From assembly GCF_020532555.1 (NCBI RefSeq), contig NZ_JAJBBR010000007.1, forward strand, positions 186,001 through 250,000: a stretch of DNA of 64,000 nt, in the 5' to 3' direction. Below the pieces are notes generated by a model. The model was not told the origin of the DNA. It was given only the letters and a program-made list of their open reading frames with translations, and made no database searches. Source of the DNA: Microvirga lenta (lineage in GTDB: Bacteria; Pseudomonadota; Alphaproteobacteria; Rhizobiales; Beijerinckiaceae). The position numbers and the translations under genes are program-made. This document shows, piece after piece, positions 29,859 through 42,004 of the stretch. The first letter of the stretch is position 1, and each line of letters opens with the position of its first letter.

Positions 29859-32288
29859 ATGACACAATCGAAGCCACGTCAGCCTGTCGTTCCAGGCTCG
29901 ACCGGAACCTATGCGGTTCTGCCTCTGCGCGACATTGTCGTCTTTCCGCACATGATCGTGCCGCTCTTTGTCGGCCGCGAGAAGTCGATCCGCGCGCTTG
30001 AGGAGGTGGTCAAGGGGGACCGTCACATCCTCCTGGCAACCCAGATCGATGCGACGGATGACGATCCTGCCACGGATGCGATCTACAAGGTCGGCACCCT
30101 GGCCAGCGTGCTCCAGCTCCTGAAGCTGCCCGACGGCACCGTCAAGGTGCTGGTCGAGGGGGCAAGCCGCGCCAAGGTCAAGGCCTATACCCAGACCGAC
30201 GAGTACTACGAGGCCGAAGCCGAGGTCCTGCCCGACGCGCTCGGGGACCAGATCGAGGCCGAAGCTCTCGCCCGCTCCGTCGTGTCGGAATTCGAAAACT
30301 ATGTGAAGCTGAACAAGAAGGTTTCCCCGGAGGTCGTCTCCGCGGTGACCCAGATCGACGAGCCGGCCAAGCTCGCCGACACCATCGCTTCGCATCTCGC
30401 GATCAAGATTGCCGACAAGCAGGCGATCCTGGAGATCCCCACCGTCGCCCAGCGCCTGGAGAAGGTGCTCGGCCTGATGGAGAGCGAAATCTCCGTCCTG
30501 CAGGTCGAGAAGCGGATCCGCACCCGCGTCAAGCGTCAGATGGAGAAGACGCAGCGCGAGTACTACCTCAACGAGCAGATGAAGGCGATCCAGAAGGAGC
30601 TCGGCGACGACGAGGGTCGCGACGAGCTGGCCGAGCTCGAGGAGAAGATCGAGAAGACCAAGTTCACGAAGGAAGCCCGCGAGAAGGCTCTGGGCGAGCT
30701 CAAGAAGCTCCGTCAGATGTCCCCGATGTCCGCGGAAGCGACCGTCGTGCGCAACTATCTCGATTGGCTGCTCGGGATTCCGTGGGGCCGCCGCTCGAAG
30801 ATGAAGAAGGACCTCAAGGTCGCCCAGGACATTCTCGATGCCGATCACTACGGCCTCGACAAGGTCAAGGAGCGCATCGTCGAGTACCTTGCCGTGCAGC
30901 AGCGGGCCAACAAGCTCACCGGCCCGATCCTCTGCCTCGTCGGCCCTCCGGGCGTCGGTAAGACCTCCCTGGGCAAATCAATCGCAAAGGCGACCGGCCG
31001 CGAGTTCGTGCGCATGTCGCTCGGCGGCGTGAGGGACGAATCGGAGATCCGCGGACACCGCCGGACCTATATCGGCTCGATGCCCGGCAAGATCATCCAG
31101 TCGATGCGCAAGGCCAAGACGTCCAACCCGCTCATCCTGCTCGACGAGATCGACAAGATGGGTATGGACTTCCGCGGCGACCCGTCGGCGGCTCTGCTCG
31201 AGGTTCTCGATCCGGAGCAGAACAGCACGTTCAACGACCATTACCTAGAGGTCGATTACGACCTGTCCAACGTCATGTTCGTGACGACGGCCAACACGCT
31301 GAACATCCCGGCGCCCCTGCTCGACCGTATGGAAGTGATCCGCATCGCGGGTTACACGGAAGAGGAGAAGGCCGAGATCGCCCGTACGCACCTGATCCCG
31401 TCCGCCATGAAGAAGCATGGCCTCGAGGTGAAGGAGTGGGAGATCGGGGATGAGGCCCTGCTCATGCTGATCCGGCGCTACACCCGCGAGGCGGGCGTGC
31501 GTAACCTGGAGCGTGAGATCGCCAACCTCGTCCGCAAGGCCGTGAAGGAGATCCTCATCTCCAAGGTCAAGAAGGTCGAGGTCACGACCGCCAACCTGCC
31601 CGACTTCCTGGGCCCGCCGCGCTACCGCTACGGCGAGGTCGAGGCGGAGGACATGGTCGGCGCGGTCACGGGCCTGGCCTGGACCGAGGTCGGCGGCGAG
31701 CTGCTCACCATCGAAGGCATCATGATGCCGGGCAAGGGCAAGATGACCGTCACGGGCAACCTCCGCGACGTCATGAAGGAATCGATCTCGGCTGCGGCAT
31801 CCTACGTCCGCTCCCGTGCCGTCGATTTCGGCGTCGAGCCGCCCCTGTTCGATCGTCGGGACATTCACGTGCACGTACCGGAAGGTGCGACGCCCAAGGA
31901 TGGTCCGTCTGCCGGCATCGCCATGGGGACCGCCATCGTCTCCGTCATCACGGGTATCCCGGTTCGCCGCGATATCGCCATGACGGGCGAGGTGACCCTG
32001 CGGGGCAGGGTGCTTCCCATCGGCGGCTTGAAGGAGAAGCTCCTCGCGGCGCTTCGCGGCGGCATCAAGAAGGTCTTGATCCCCGAGGAGAACGCGAAGG
32101 ATCTGGCCGACATTCCGGCGAGCGTGAAGAACGGGCTCGAGATCGTCCCCGTTTCCATGATGGACCAGGTGCTGCAGCACGCCCTCGTGCGCATGCCCGA
32201 GCCCATCGAGTGGGACGAGGCGTCGGTGCTCAAGACTCCCAAGACTCCCGGCGTAGAGGATGATTCGGTCGGCGTCGTCGCCCACTAA
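29859..32288 (+). CDS. lon: Lon protease (LonA)
   Basis: ATP-dependent AAA+ serine protease that degrades misfolded and regulatory proteins. 809 residues, standard length. It has the N-terminal substrate-binding domain ([20 protein letters not shown]), Walker [10 protein letters not shown] near residue 363, Walker [11 protein letters not shown], and the Ser-Lys dyad with Ser684 in DGPSAGIAM and Lys727 in the [10 protein letters not shown] helix. It is followed by a strong terminator and then hup, as in many alphaproteobacteria. Confidence 0.98.
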   Translation: MTQSKPRQPVVPGSTGTYAVLPLRDIVVFPHMIVPLFVGREKSIRALEEVVKGDRHILLATQIDATDDDPATDAIYKVGTLASVLQLLKLPDGTVKVLVEGASRAKVKAYTQTDEYYEAEAEVLPDALGDQIEAEALARSVVSEFENYVKLNKKVSPEVVSAVTQIDEPAKLADTIASHLAIKIADKQAILEIPTVAQRLEKVLGLMESEISVLQVEKRIRTRVKRQMEKTQREYYLNEQMKAIQKELGDDEGRDELAELEEKIEKTKFTKEAREKALGELKKLRQMSPMSAEATVVRNYLDWLLGIPWGRRSKMKKDLKVAQDILDADHYGLDKVKERIVEYLAVQQRANKLTGPILCLVGPPGVGKTSLGKSIAKATGREFVRMSLGGVRDESEIRGHRRTYIGSMPGKIIQSMRKAKTSNPLILLDEIDKMGMDFRGDPSAALLEVLDPEQNSTFNDHYLEVDYDLSNVMFVTTANTLNIPAPLLDRMEVIRIAGYTEEEKAEIARTHLIPSAMKKHGLEVKEWEIGDEALLMLIRRYTREAGVRNLEREIANLVRKAVKEILISKVKKVEVTTANLPDFLGPPRYRYGEVEAEDMVGAVTGLAWTEVGGELLTIEGIMMPGKGKMTVTGNLRDVMKESISAAASYVRSRAVDFGVEPPLFDRRDIHVHVPEGATPKDGPSAGIAMGTAIVSVITGIPVRRDIAMTGEVTLRGRVLPIGGLKEKLLAALRGGIKKVLIPEENAKDLADIPASVKNGLEIVPVSMMDQVLQHALVRMPEPIEWDEASVLKTPKTPGVEDDSVGVVAH

Positions 32289-32314
32289 GTCTGACGTTAC
32301 GTCATCTTATCCAA

Positions 32315-32348
32315 AGCCCCCGGATGCCGAATCCGGGGGCTCTTTTTT
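32315..32348 (+). terminator. Rho-independent terminator of lon
   Basis: The 11-bp perfect stem agcccccggat/atccgggggct with a 5-base loop (32315-32341) is followed by seven T residues. It ends 27 bp after the lon stop codon region and separates lon from hup. Confidence 0.95.
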
Positions 32349-32485
32349 TGTTCTGGATTGTCGAAAACCCCCATATTTCAGCCAGTTCGGGGCTTGCGTA
32401 CGGACCAGCTTTGAGCCAGAGGGGAGGTCCCTGAAACGGTGGCACACTTGTCTTGATGCCGCCGTGATCATTGGAGGACAAGAAG

Positions 32486-32761
32486 ATGAACAAAGGCGAG
32501 CTCGTTGCGGCCGTCGCCGATAAGGTGGGGCTGACCCGGGGCCAGGCTGGTGAGGCGATCGACGCCGCCATCGAGGCCATCACCGGAGCTCTCAAGAAGG
32601 GCGACGAGGTGAAGATCGTCGGCTTCGGCACGTTCGTGGTCACGAACCGCGCCGCCGGCGAGGCGCGCAACCCGCGCACCGGCGAGAAGGTGAAGGTTCC
32701 CGCCTCGAAGACCCCGAAGTTCCGCGCCGGCGCCGGTCTGAAGGACGCCGTGAACGCGTAA
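32486..32761 (+). CDS. hup: DNA-binding protein HU
   Basis: Nucleoid protein of 91 residues that bends DNA as a dimer. It shows the family core MNKGELVAAVADKVGLTRGQ, GFGTFVV and the arm segment ARNPRTGEKVKVPASKTPKF. GGAGG at 32473-32477 sets the ATG at 32486, so the five extra upstream codons are rejected. It is a HU-beta-like single gene behind lon, as in E. coli, with its own promoter region in the 138 bp after the lon terminator. Confidence 0.97.
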   Translation: MNKGELVAAVADKVGLTRGQAGEAIDAAIEAITGALKKGDEVKIVGFGTFVVTNRAAGEARNPRTGEKVKVPASKTPKFRAGAGLKDAVNA

Positions 32762-32792
32762 CAGCCGCTTTTTCAGCGATGATCGCATAAAG

Positions 32793-32830
32793 AAGGCCGG
32801 CAGCGCTTGCGTTGTCGGCTTTCTCTTTTT
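32793..32830 (+). terminator. Probable terminator of hup
   Basis: An imperfect hairpin, with aaggccggcagcgc against gttgtcggctttct, is followed by CTTTTT. It starts about 30 bp after the hup stop. Confidence 0.6.
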
Positions 32831-32844
32831 ATGTGAAGCGCACC

Positions 32845-32920
32845 GGGCGGTTAGCTCAGCTGGTAGAGCATCGGTTTTACACACCGCAGGTCGGCGGTTC
32901 GATCCCGTCACCGCCCACCA
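32845..32920 (+). tRNA. tRNA-Val (anticodon TAC)
   Basis: 76 bases with encoded CCA. Acceptor arm gggcggt/accgccc; D-arm gctc...gagc. The anticodon loop TTTACAC lies between tcggt and accgc, giving one mismatch at the top of that stem (27-43). T-arm ggcggTTCGATCccgtc has one G-T pair. Confidence 0.96.
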
Positions 32921-33024
32921 TTCAAGCTTTCCGAGATTGATTTTCGGATCGGGTGCACGGAACGCTTGACAGGGGTCGGAGGCCCTCGTAAACCCGCCTC
33001 CACACCGCTTCGGCGGTCCGATGC

Positions 33025-33101
33025 GCGGGCGTAGCTCAGTCGGTTAGAGTGCCGGCCTGTCACGCCGGAGGTCGCGGGTTCGAGCCCCGTCGCCCGCGCC
33101 A
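33025..33101 (+). tRNA. tRNA-Asp (anticodon GTC)
   Basis: 77 bases with encoded CCA. Acceptor arm gcgggcg/cgcccgc; anticodon stem ccggc/gccgg with loop CTGTCAC (anticodon GTC); T-arm gcgggTTCGAGCcccgt. It is 104 bp after tRNA-Val, probably one transcript. Confidence 0.97.
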
Positions 33102-33606
33102 CTTCTGCTCCGAAGAGCAGTGATCCTCCCCACCAAAAGCTGGATGCCGTCCGTTCGCGCTGCCGTCGCTTGGGGGCTTTCTCGCATCCCAGGGCAATCC
33201 CTCCGAGTTATGCGCTGCCGGCGGGGGTGGCGAGTCTCAGGAGCATGTCGCGCCGCCTGCTTGCAACCGGTCCGTTCTTCCTTGCGGCGGGTTATGGCTG
33301 CCGAGGCCAGCTTGGCCGGGATCGTGGAGCTGAACGGGCGTCTATTATGGCCAAAAATAGACGAAAACGGTGCCATGGGGCGTCGGGAGCGGGTCTGAGG
33401 CCAAGGCGGCCCCTCACGCCGAACAGGCTATATCGTAGTTTAGAAGTCTTCTTTCCCGATGCCGCAAACACTTGTCAGGGAAGGGGATCTCGGTTAAGCC
33501 TCGCCCCGCAATCTGCATTGTCGCAGGGCCTTTTAAGGGGCCTCGCTGCGGCTTAAATGCATGACTGTTGCCGGCTTTTGCCGTGCTCCGTTTCTTTAGG
33601 TGTCGC
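33102..33606. other. 505-bp leader region before nuoA without a supported gene
   Basis: A small hairpin ctgctc-cgaa-gagcag (33105-33120) follows tRNA-Asp and may end its transcript. The rest holds only short open frames on both strands (one of 92 codons from 33120) with no good ribosome-binding site, family motif or codon bias. The AT-richer last 170 bp probably contains the promoter and leader of the nuo operon; no convincing -35/-10 pair was picked out. Confidence 0.5.
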
Positions 33607-33972
33607 ATGACGAATCTCCTCGCCGACTACCTGCCTCTCGTGATCTTCATCGGCGTGTCGCTCGTGATCGGGCTGGCGCTGCTCGTAGCGCCGTTCATCG
33701 TCGCCTACAGCCGTCCTGACACGGAAAAGTTGTCGGCTTACGAGTGCGGGTTCAATGCCTTCGACGATGCCCGCATGAAATTCGACGTGCGGTTCTATCT
33801 CGTCGCCATCCTTTTCATCATTTTCGATCTCGAAGTGGCGTTCCTGTTCCCCTGGGCCATTACCTTCGGTTACCTCGGCTGGTTCGGATTCCTGTCCATG
33901 ATGATCTTCCTGGGCGTCCTAACGGTCGGATTCGTGTATGAGTGGAAGAAGGGGGCCCTCGAATGGGATTGA
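33607..33972 (+). CDS. nuoA: NADH-quinone oxidoreductase subunit A
   Basis: Membrane subunit of respiratory complex I, 121 residues with three predicted helices. The conserved loop is [20 protein letters not shown], with its cysteine of the quinone-site region, followed by [20 protein letters not shown]. The ATG at 33607 gives [10 protein letters not shown]; an in-frame extension of 13 codons is rejected. It is the first gene of the nuoA-N operon. Its stop overlaps the nuoB start by 10 bp. Confidence 0.97.
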   Translation: MTNLLADYLPLVIFIGVSLVIGLALLVAPFIVAYSRPDTEKLSAYECGFNAFDDARMKFDVRFYLVAILFIIFDLEVAFLFPWAITFGYLGWFGFLSMMIFLGVLTVGFVYEWKKGALEWD

Positions 33973-34547
33973 TCTCCGATAACCGGTCTACCCTGGTCGC
34001 TCCTGCTCCCCGCGGGATCATCGACCCCAATAGCGGCCAGCCCGTAGGCTCCACGGATCCGTATTTCGTCGGGATCAAGGACGAGCTTGCGGATAAGGGC
34101 TTTCTCGTCACCTCGACCGAGGACCTCATCACCTGGGCCCGCACCGGCTCGCTGATGTGGATGACGTTCGGTCTCGCCTGCTGCGCGGTCGAGATGATGC
34201 AGATGTCCATGCCGCGCTACGACGCCGAGCGCTTCGGTTTCGCGCCCCGCGCGTCGCCGCGCCAGTCGGACGTGATGATCGTGGCCGGCACGCTGACCAA
34301 CAAGATGGCGCCTGCTTTCCGCAAGGTCTACGACCAGATGCCGGAGCCGCGCTACGTCATCTCCATGGGCTCCTGCGCCAACGGCGGCGGCTATTATCAC
34401 TTTTCCTACGCGGTGGTGCGCGGCTGCGACCGCATCGTGCCCGTCGACATCTACGTGCCGGGCTGCCCGCCCACGGCGGAGGCACTGCTGTACGGCGTGC
34501 TGCTTCTGCAGAAGAAGATCCGCCGCACGGGCACCATCGAGCGCTGA
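33963..34547 (+). CDS. nuoB: NADH-quinone oxidoreductase subunit B
   Basis: Peripheral-arm subunit holding cluster N2, the last Fe-S cluster before quinone. 194 residues. The four ligands are seen as Cys73 and Cys74 ([11 protein letters not shown]), Cys138 ([10 protein letters not shown]) and Cys168 ([11 protein letters not shown]). The start ATG at 33963 lies within the end of nuoA, implying translational coupling. The N-terminal 30 residues ([15 protein letters not shown]) are an alphaproteobacterial-style extension. Confidence 0.98.
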   Translation: MGLISDNRSTLVAPAPRGIIDPNSGQPVGSTDPYFVGIKDELADKGFLVTSTEDLITWARTGSLMWMTFGLACCAVEMMQMSMPRYDAERFGFAPRASPRQSDVMIVAGTLTNKMAPAFRKVYDQMPEPRYVISMGSCANGGGYYHFSYAVVRGCDRIVPVDIYVPGCPPTAEALLYGVLLLQKKIRRTGTIER

Positions 34548-34561
34548 GCAAAGGTCATCGT

Positions 34562-35164
34562 ATGAGTTCTGAGCTCCAAGCCCTGAGCGATCACATCGCC
34601 TCGTCCCTCGGCGAGGCGATGACGGCGCGCGCCATCACGTTCGACGAGCTGACGATCGTCGTGCGAGGCGAGGACATCGTGCGGGTGGCCACCTTCCTGC
34701 GCGACGACCCGCAGTGCCGGTTCGTATGTTTCATCGACATCTGCGGCGCTGACTACCCCGGCCGCGAGAGGCGTTTCGACGTCGTGTACCATTTCCTGGC
34801 GCCGCATCATAACCGGCGCATCCGGGTCAAGGTGGAGACGGACGAGGTGACCCCCGTCCCCTCGCTCATCGGCGTCTTCCCGGCCGCGAACTGGTTCGAG
34901 CGCGAGGCCTACGATCTCTACGGTATCCTGTTCTCGGGCCATCCCGACCTCCGCCGCATCCTGACGGATTACGGTTTCGAGGGCTTCCCGCTGCGCAAGG
35001 ACTTCCCGCTCACCGGCTACGTCGAGGTCCGCTATGACGAGGCGCAGGGCCGGGTGGTCTACGAGCCGGTGAAGCTCAGTCAGGAATTCCGCAACTTCGA
35101 CTTCCTCTCGCCCTGGGAAGGCACGGACTACGTGCTGCCCGGCGACGAGAAGGCCAAGGCCTGA
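34562..35164 (+). CDS. nuoC: NADH-quinone oxidoreductase subunit C
   Basis: Peripheral-arm 30 kDa subunit, 200 residues, separate from NuoD (in E. coli the two are fused). Conserved features: [20 protein letters not shown], then [20 protein letters not shown] and [20 protein letters not shown]. The ATG at 34562 follows AAAGG. The frame is open far upstream across nuoB, but that part is out of phase with any real product. Confidence 0.97.
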   Translation: MSSELQALSDHIASSLGEAMTARAITFDELTIVVRGEDIVRVATFLRDDPQCRFVCFIDICGADYPGRERRFDVVYHFLAPHHNRRIRVKVETDEVTPVPSLIGVFPAANWFEREAYDLYGILFSGHPDLRRILTDYGFEGFPLRKDFPLTGYVEVRYDEAQGRVVYEPVKLSQEFRNFDFLSPWEGTDYVLPGDEKAKA

Positions 35165-35183
35165 GGGGCGGAGAGGATCTTCC

Positions 35184-36374
35184 ATGGGCGAGCATAATAT
35201 CCGCAACTTCACGATCAATTTCGGCCCGCAGCATCCGGCGGCGCACGGCGTTCTGCGCCTCGTGCTGGAGCTGGACGGCGAGGTGGTCGAGCGCGTCGAT
35301 CCGCATATCGGCCTGCTCCATCGCGGCACCGAGAAGCTGATCGAGTACAAGACCTACGTTCAGGCGAACCCCTATTTCGACCGGCTCGACTACGTCGCGC
35401 CGATGTCGCAGGAGCACGCCTACTGCCTCGCGATCGAGAAGCTGCTCGGCATCCAGGTGCCGCGGCGCGCCCAGCTGATCCGCGTGCTGTTCCTCGAGAT
35501 CAGCCGTCTGCTGTCGCACCTTCTCAACGTCACCACGCAGGCCATGGACGTGGGAGCCCTCACGCCGCCGCTGTGGGGGTTCGAGGAGCGCGAGAAGCTC
35601 ATGATCTTCTATGAGCGCGTCTCGGGCTCGCGCATGCACGCGAACTATTTCCGCCCCGGCGGCGTGAGCATGGACATTCAGCCCGAGCTGATCGACGACA
35701 TCGAGGCGTTCTGCGACCCGTTCCTGAACGTGCTCGACGATCTCGACACGCTCGTGATGAACAGCCGCATCTTCAAGCAGCGCAACGTCGATATCGGCAC
35801 CATCACGCTCGACGATTGCTGGGCCTGGGGCTTCTCCGGTCCGCTCGTGCGCAGCTGCGGCGTTCCGTGGGACCTGCGCAAGTCGCAGCCCTACGAGTGC
35901 TACGAGGAACTGGAATTCGACATCCCCGTCGGCAAGAACGGCGACAACTACGACCGGCAGGTCATCCGCATGGAGGAAATGCGCCAGAGCGTGCGCATCA
36001 TGCGTCAGTGCATCGCCAAGCTGCGTGCGCCGGACGGGCAGGGGCCCGTCGCCACCCTCGACGGAAAGGTCGCGCCGCCGTCCCGCAAGGACATGAAGCG
36101 CTCCATGGAAGCGCTGATCCATCACTTCAAGCTCTACACGGAAGGCTTCCACGTCCCCGCGGGCGAGGTCTATGCCGCCGTCGAGGCTCCGAAGGGCGAG
36201 TTCGGCGTGTACCTGGTGTCCGACGGCACCAACAAGGCGTATCGCTGCCGGATCCGTGCCCCGGGATTCGCCCACCTTCAGGGCATGGACTTCATGTGCC
36301 GCGGCCACATGCTGGCCGACGTCGCAGGCGTCCTGGGTTCGCTCGACATCGTGTTCGGCGAAGTGGACCGGTAA
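35184..36374 (+). CDS. nuoD: NADH-quinone oxidoreductase subunit D
   Basis: 49 kDa subunit that lines the quinone pocket, related to hydrogenase large subunits but without nickel. 396 residues. It begins with [20 protein letters not shown], then [15 protein letters not shown] and the quinone-site tyrosine segment [17 protein letters not shown], and ends with [20 protein letters not shown] and FGEVDR. ATG follows GGAGAGGATCTTCC. A 117-bp gap to nuoE holds a perfect hairpin. Confidence 0.98.
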   Translation: MGEHNIRNFTINFGPQHPAAHGVLRLVLELDGEVVERVDPHIGLLHRGTEKLIEYKTYVQANPYFDRLDYVAPMSQEHAYCLAIEKLLGIQVPRRAQLIRVLFLEISRLLSHLLNVTTQAMDVGALTPPLWGFEEREKLMIFYERVSGSRMHANYFRPGGVSMDIQPELIDDIEAFCDPFLNVLDDLDTLVMNSRIFKQRNVDIGTITLDDCWAWGFSGPLVRSCGVPWDLRKSQPYECYEELEFDIPVGKNGDNYDRQVIRMEEMRQSVRIMRQCIAKLRAPDGQGPVATLDGKVAPPSRKDMKRSMEALIHHFKLYTEGFHVPAGEVYAAVEAPKGEFGVYLVSDGTNKAYRCRIRAPGFAHLQGMDFMCRGHMLADVAGVLGSLDIVFGEVDR

Positions 36375-36447
36375 AAGTTCAGCGCCAGCCCGACGACCGG
36401 TCTGGCATCCGCGCCCGAAAGGCGAGGCAGAGAAGTTCAAGTCGTGG

Positions 36448-36471
36448 ATGGCCGGGCCTGTGCCCGGCCAT
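36448..36471 (+). other. Perfect RNA hairpin just upstream of nuoE
   Basis: atggccgggc-CTGT-gcccggccat: a 10-bp perfect stem with a 4-base loop, ending 20 bp before the nuoE start and just before its GAGGAGAAG ribosome-binding site. It has no T-run, so it is more likely an mRNA-stabilising or translation-tuning element than a terminator. Confidence 0.7.
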
Positions 36472-36491
36472 GCCGATGAGGAGAAGAGTGA

Positions 36492-37550
36492 ATGGCCGTT
36501 CGTAAGCTCGCGCCTGAAGAGTTGCAGCCCAAGAGCTTTGCGTTCTCGCCCGAGAACGAAGCTTTTGCGGATCAGCAGATCGCCAAGTACCCACCGGGCC
36601 GTCAGGCTTCGGCGGTGATCGCACTCCTGTGGCGCGCCCAGGAGCAGGCGGGCGGCTGGCTGCCCCGGAAAGCCATCGAGGCCGTCGCGGCCAAGCTCGA
36701 CATGGCGCCGATCCGCGTCATGGAAGTGGCGACCTTCTACACGATGTTCAACCTGGAGCCGGTTGGAAAGTATTTCATCCAGTTCTGCGGCACGACCCCC
36801 TGCGCCCTGCGCGGCGCGGGCGAGATCAAGAAGGTGCTCCAGGCCCGCGTCGGCGATTCCGGCCACGTGTCGGCGGACGGCAACTTCTCCTGGCTCGAAG
36901 TCGAATGCCTGGGCGCGTGCTGCAATGCGCCGATGGTGCAGATCAACGACGACTACTACGAGGATCTGACCCCTCAGAACTTCGAGAAGCTCCTCGACGA
37001 CCTCGCCGCCGGACGCCCGGTGAAGACGGGCTCCCAGATCGGACGCCGCACCTCGGAGCCGTACGAGGCCGTCAACACCCTTCAGGATCCGTCGCTCTAT
37101 GACGGTTCCGTCGTCGGGGCCTGGCGCAAGCGTTTCGAGGAGACCGCGCAGGAAGGCCCGACGGAAGCCCCGGGGCTCGAGCAGCGCGCTGCCGAGAATC
37201 CGCGCGCCGGAAAGCCGGACTCGGGCCGGGCCATCGGCCGGGTGATCGAAACGCCTGCCAATCGCGTCGCCGAGGGCAAGCCTCCGATCGACGAGAAGGA
37301 CCGGGCGGATGCGGCCTCCAAGGACCGGGCCACGGCCGTCGAGCCGCGGAAGGACGAGGCCGACAAGCCGGCTCCCCAGAGCAGCAAGTCCTATGTGGCG
37401 ATGCCGTCGAAGCCGGAAGAGGGTGCCCCCGTGGCCGAAAGCCCGACCACGCCGATCGCCGGAACGCCGCCTTCACACGCCGAGACCCGTCGCGACGGCA
37501 GCGAGAGCAAGCCGGACGTGGTCGTCGACAAAGACAACAAGACGTCCTGA
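36492..37550 (+). CDS. nuoE: NADH-quinone oxidoreductase subunit E with long C-terminal extension
   Basis: 24 kDa subunit carrying the [2Fe-2S] cluster N1a. The conserved domain covers about residues 20-200 (FCGTTPCALRGAGEIKKVL, then CLGACCNAPMVQINDDYYEDL with the ligand cysteines). The protein is 352 residues, about twice the E. coli length. The last 150 residues are low-complexity, rich in Ala, Pro, Glu and Lys (PKPEEG/APVAESPTTP style), and look disordered. Extended NuoE tails occur in Rhizobiales; their role is unknown. Confidence 0.95.
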   Translation: MAVRKLAPEELQPKSFAFSPENEAFADQQIAKYPPGRQASAVIALLWRAQEQAGGWLPRKAIEAVAAKLDMAPIRVMEVATFYTMFNLEPVGKYFIQFCGTTPCALRGAGEIKKVLQARVGDSGHVSADGNFSWLEVECLGACCNAPMVQINDDYYEDLTPQNFEKLLDDLAAGRPVKTGSQIGRRTSEPYEAVNTLQDPSLYDGSVVGAWRKRFEETAQEGPTEAPGLEQRAAENPRAGKPDSGRAIGRVIETPANRVAEGKPPIDEKDRADAASKDRATAVEPRKDEADKPAPQSSKSYVAMPSKPEEGAPVAESPTTPIAGTPPSHAETRRDGSESKPDVVVDKDNKTS

Positions 37551-37564
37551 TGGAGTGATCGGGA

Positions 37565-38866
<1,302 letters not shown>

Positions 38867-38873
38867 GAGAAAG

Positions 38874-40952
38874 ATGGCGAAAATCATCGTTGATGGCGTC
38901 GAGGTAGACGTTCCTGCGGAATACACGCTGCTCCAGGCCGCCGAGGCGGCCGGGGCGGAGATCCCGCGTTTCTGCTTCCACGAGCGGCTCTCGATCGCCG
39001 GCAACTGCCGCATGTGCCTCGTCGAGGTGAAGGGCGCGCCGAAGCCGGTCGCGTCCTGCGCCTGGGGCGTGCGCGACTGCCGTCCGGGTCCCAACGGCGA
39101 GCCGCCGGAGGTCCTGACCAAGTCGCCGACGGTCAAGAAGGCCCGCGAAGGGGTGATGGAGTTCCTGCTCATCAACCACCCGCTCGACTGCCCGATCTGC
39201 GACCAGGGCGGCCAGTGCGACCTGCAGGACCAGGCCATGGCCTATGGCGTCGACACCAGCCGCTTCCACGAGAACAAGCGCGCGGTGACCGACAAGTATC
39301 TCGGCCCGCTCGTGCGCACCTCCATGAACCGGTGCATTCACTGCACCCGCTGCGTCCGCTTCACCACCGAGGTGGCGGGCGTGGAGGACCTCGGCGCCCT
39401 CTGGCGCGGCGAGGACATGGAGATCACCAGCTATCTCGAGAAGGCTCTCGGCTCGGAGCTTCAGGCCAACGTGGCCGATCTCTGCCCGGTGGGCGCGCTC
39501 ACCCACAAGCCGGAATCCTACCATTACCGCCCGTGGGAGCTGACCAAGACCGATTCCGTCGACGTCATGGATGCAGTGGGCTCCTCCATCCGCGTCGATT
39601 CCCGTGGCCGCGAGGTCATGCGCATCCTTCCGCGCATCAACGAGGCGGTGAACGAGGAGTGGATCTCCGACAAGACCCGCCAGATCGTGGACGGCCTGCG
39701 TCTCCAGCGCCTGGACCGCCCCTTCGTGCGCGAGAACGGCCGCCTGCGTCCCGCCTCCTGGCAGGAGGCGTTCGGCGTCATCGGCAACCGTCTGCTGAAC
39801 ACCGACGCCAAGCGCATCGGCGCCATCGCAGGAGATCTCGCGGCGGTCGAGGAGCTTTATGCTCTCAAGCTCCTCATGCAGAGCCTCGGCGTGACGAACA
39901 CGGATGCGCGCCAGGACGGCACGGTCCTGTCCCCGGCCTATGGCCGCGGCTCCTATCTCTTCAACTCCACCATCGCGGGCATCGAGGATGCGGACGCAAT
40001 CCTGATCGTGGGCGCCAACCCGCGCATCGAGGCGTCGCTCGTCAACGTGCGCATCCGCAAGCGCTGGCGCGTGGCTCCGCTGCCCATCGCCATGATCGGC
40101 GAGAACCCGGACCTCACCTATGACTACGAGTATCTCGGGGCCGGCCCCGAGACCCTCTCCGATCTCCTGGGTGGCCGCCACAGCTTCGCCGAGAAGCTGA
40201 AGGGCGCCGAGCGTCCGCTCATCATCGTGGGGCAGGGGGCGCTCATCCGTCCGGACGGCCTTGCGGTGCTCTCCCTCGCGGCCCAGCTCGCCCAGAGCAT
40301 CGGCGCGGTGAAGGAAGGCTGGAACGGCTTCTCGGTTCTCCACACGGCGGCGGCGCGGATCGGCGCGCTCGATCTCGGCTTCGTGCCGGGCGAGGGCGGC
40401 ATCACCGCCCAGGCCATGGCGCAGGGCGGCGTCGACGTTCTGTTCAACCTCGGTGCTGACGAGATCGACATCGCGCCCGGCGCCTTCGTGATCTACCAGG
40501 GCACCCACGGCGACCGCGGCGCCCACCGCGCCGACGTGATCCTGCCAGGAGCGACCTATACGGAGAAGTCGGGCACCTTCGTGAACACGGAAGGCCGGGT
40601 GCAGATGGCGAACCGGGCGGCCTTCGCTCCGGGCGAGGCCCGTGAGGATTGGGCCATCCTGCGCGCCCTGTCGGACGTGCTGGGCCAGCGCCTGCCCTTC
40701 GACTCCCTCAACGCCCTGCGGGCGCGGCTCTATGCCGAGTATCCGCATTTCGCCGCGGTCGAGGACATCACGGAAGCGGATGTGGCGTCTGCCGTTCAGG
40801 CCCTGGCCGGAATCGGCGGCACTCCCGGCCGCGAGCCGTTCGCAAGCCCCGTCAAGGACTTCTACCTCACCAACCCGATCGCCCGCGCCTCCGGCGTCAT
40901 GGCCGAGTGCTCCGCGCTCGCCCGTGAGCTGCGGCTCGAGGCGGCCGAGTAA
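38874..40952 (+). CDS. nuoG: NADH-quinone oxidoreductase subunit G
   Basis: 75 kDa Fe-S subunit, 692 residues, at the electron-input end of complex I. The N-terminal [2Fe-2S] ligands are Cys34, Cys45, Cys48 and Cys62 ([16 protein letters not shown]). The His/Cys [4Fe-4S] site is in [19 protein letters not shown] (Cys106, 109, 114). The third site begins at [11 protein letters not shown] (Cys154, 157, 160) with its last ligand in [12 protein letters not shown]. The remainder is a molybdopterin-oxidoreductase-like domain without cofactor ligands. No extra N7 cysteine motif stands out. Confidence 0.98.
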   Translation: MAKIIVDGVEVDVPAEYTLLQAAEAAGAEIPRFCFHERLSIAGNCRMCLVEVKGAPKPVASCAWGVRDCRPGPNGEPPEVLTKSPTVKKAREGVMEFLLINHPLDCPICDQGGQCDLQDQAMAYGVDTSRFHENKRAVTDKYLGPLVRTSMNRCIHCTRCVRFTTEVAGVEDLGALWRGEDMEITSYLEKALGSELQANVADLCPVGALTHKPESYHYRPWELTKTDSVDVMDAVGSSIRVDSRGREVMRILPRINEAVNEEWISDKTRQIVDGLRLQRLDRPFVRENGRLRPASWQEAFGVIGNRLLNTDAKRIGAIAGDLAAVEELYALKLLMQSLGVTNTDARQDGTVLSPAYGRGSYLFNSTIAGIEDADAILIVGANPRIEASLVNVRIRKRWRVAPLPIAMIGENPDLTYDYEYLGAGPETLSDLLGGRHSFAEKLKGAERPLIIVGQGALIRPDGLAVLSLAAQLAQSIGAVKEGWNGFSVLHTAAARIGALDLGFVPGEGGITAQAMAQGGVDVLFNLGADEIDIAPGAFVIYQGTHGDRGAHRADVILPGATYTEKSGTFVNTEGRVQMANRAAFAPGEAREDWAILRALSDVLGQRLPFDSLNALRARLYAEYPHFAAVEDITEADVASAVQALAGIGGTPGREPFASPVKDFYLTNPIARASGVMAECSALARELRLEAAE

Positions 40953-40964
40953 GAGGATCGGATC

Positions 40965-41990
40965 ATGGAATTCGGAGATATCTTCCTCGCGGTCGCGATC
41001 ATGCTGGGCAAGAGCCTGCTCATGCTGGTCGCGCTGCTCGTCTTCATCGCCTACGCGCTTTATGCCGACCGCAAGGTCTGGGCGGCGGTGCAGCTGCGCC
41101 GCGGCCCGAACGTGGTCGGCCCCTGGGGGCTGCTCCAGTCCTTCGCGGACCTGCTCAAGTTCGTGCTGAAGGAGCCGGTGATCCCGTCCTCGGCCAACAA
41201 GGGCATGTTCCTGCTGGCGCCGCTCCTGATGTGTACGCTCTCGCTCGCGGCCTGGGCCGTGATCCCGCTCAATGCGGGCTGGGCGATTGCCGACATCAAC
41301 GTGGGCGTCCTCTACATCTTCGCCATCTCGTCGCTCGGCGTCTACGGCGTCATCATGGGCGGCTGGGCCTCGAACTCGAAATACCCGTTCCTGGGCGCGC
41401 TCCGCTCGGCGGCGCAGATGGTGTCCTACGAAGTCTCCATCGGCTTCGTCATCGTGACGGTGCTCATGTGCGCCGGCACCCTGAACCTGTCGGCCATCGT
41501 CGAGTCCCAGAACACCGCCCTCGGCATCCTGGGCTGGTACTGGCTGCCGCTGTTCCCGATGTTCGTGATCTTCTTCATCTCGGCCATGGCCGAGACGAAC
41601 CGTCCGCCCTTCGACCTTCCCGAGGCGGAATCGGAGCTCGTGGCCGGCTACATGGTCGAGTATTCCTCGACCCCGTACCTGCTTTTCATGCTCGGCGAGT
41701 ACGTGGCGATCATGACCATGTGCGCGCTCGGCACGATCCTGTTCCTCGGCGGCTGGCTGTCCCCGATCCCGTTCGCGCCCTTCACCTGGGTGCCCGGCGT
41801 GATCTGGTTCGTCCTGAAGGCCAGCTTCCTGTTCCTTCTCATCGCCATGGTGAAAGCCCTGGTGCCACGCTACCGCTACGACCAGCTCATGCGCCTGGGC
41901 TGGAAGGTGTTCCTGCCGCTGTCGCTGGCAATGGTCGTCATCGTGGCGGGTGTTCTGATGCTCACCGGCACCGCGCCGGGCATGCGCTAA
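40965..41990 (+). CDS. nuoH: NADH-quinone oxidoreductase subunit H
   Basis: Membrane subunit at the joint of the two arms; forms part of the quinone chamber. 341 residues, about eight helices. Conserved parts: [20 protein letters not shown], then [20 protein letters not shown], and the acidic loop [20 protein letters not shown]. It starts 12 bp after nuoG behind AAGAGGATCGG. Confidence 0.98.
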   Translation: MEFGDIFLAVAIMLGKSLLMLVALLVFIAYALYADRKVWAAVQLRRGPNVVGPWGLLQSFADLLKFVLKEPVIPSSANKGMFLLAPLLMCTLSLAAWAVIPLNAGWAIADINVGVLYIFAISSLGVYGVIMGGWASNSKYPFLGALRSAAQMVSYEVSIGFVIVTVLMCAGTLNLSAIVESQNTALGILGWYWLPLFPMFVIFFISAMAETNRPPFDLPEAESELVAGYMVEYSSTPYLLFMLGEYVAIMTMCALGTILFLGGWLSPIPFAPFTWVPGVIWFVLKASFLFLLIAMVKALVPRYRYDQLMRLGWKVFLPLSLAMVVIVAGVLMLTGTAPGMR

Positions 41991-42004
41991 CGGAGATCGG
42001 CGAA

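Noticed and set aside
33120..33398. 92-codon frame between tRNA-Asp and nuoA
   Set aside because: No ribosome-binding site, no recognisable family, and composition of random sequence.
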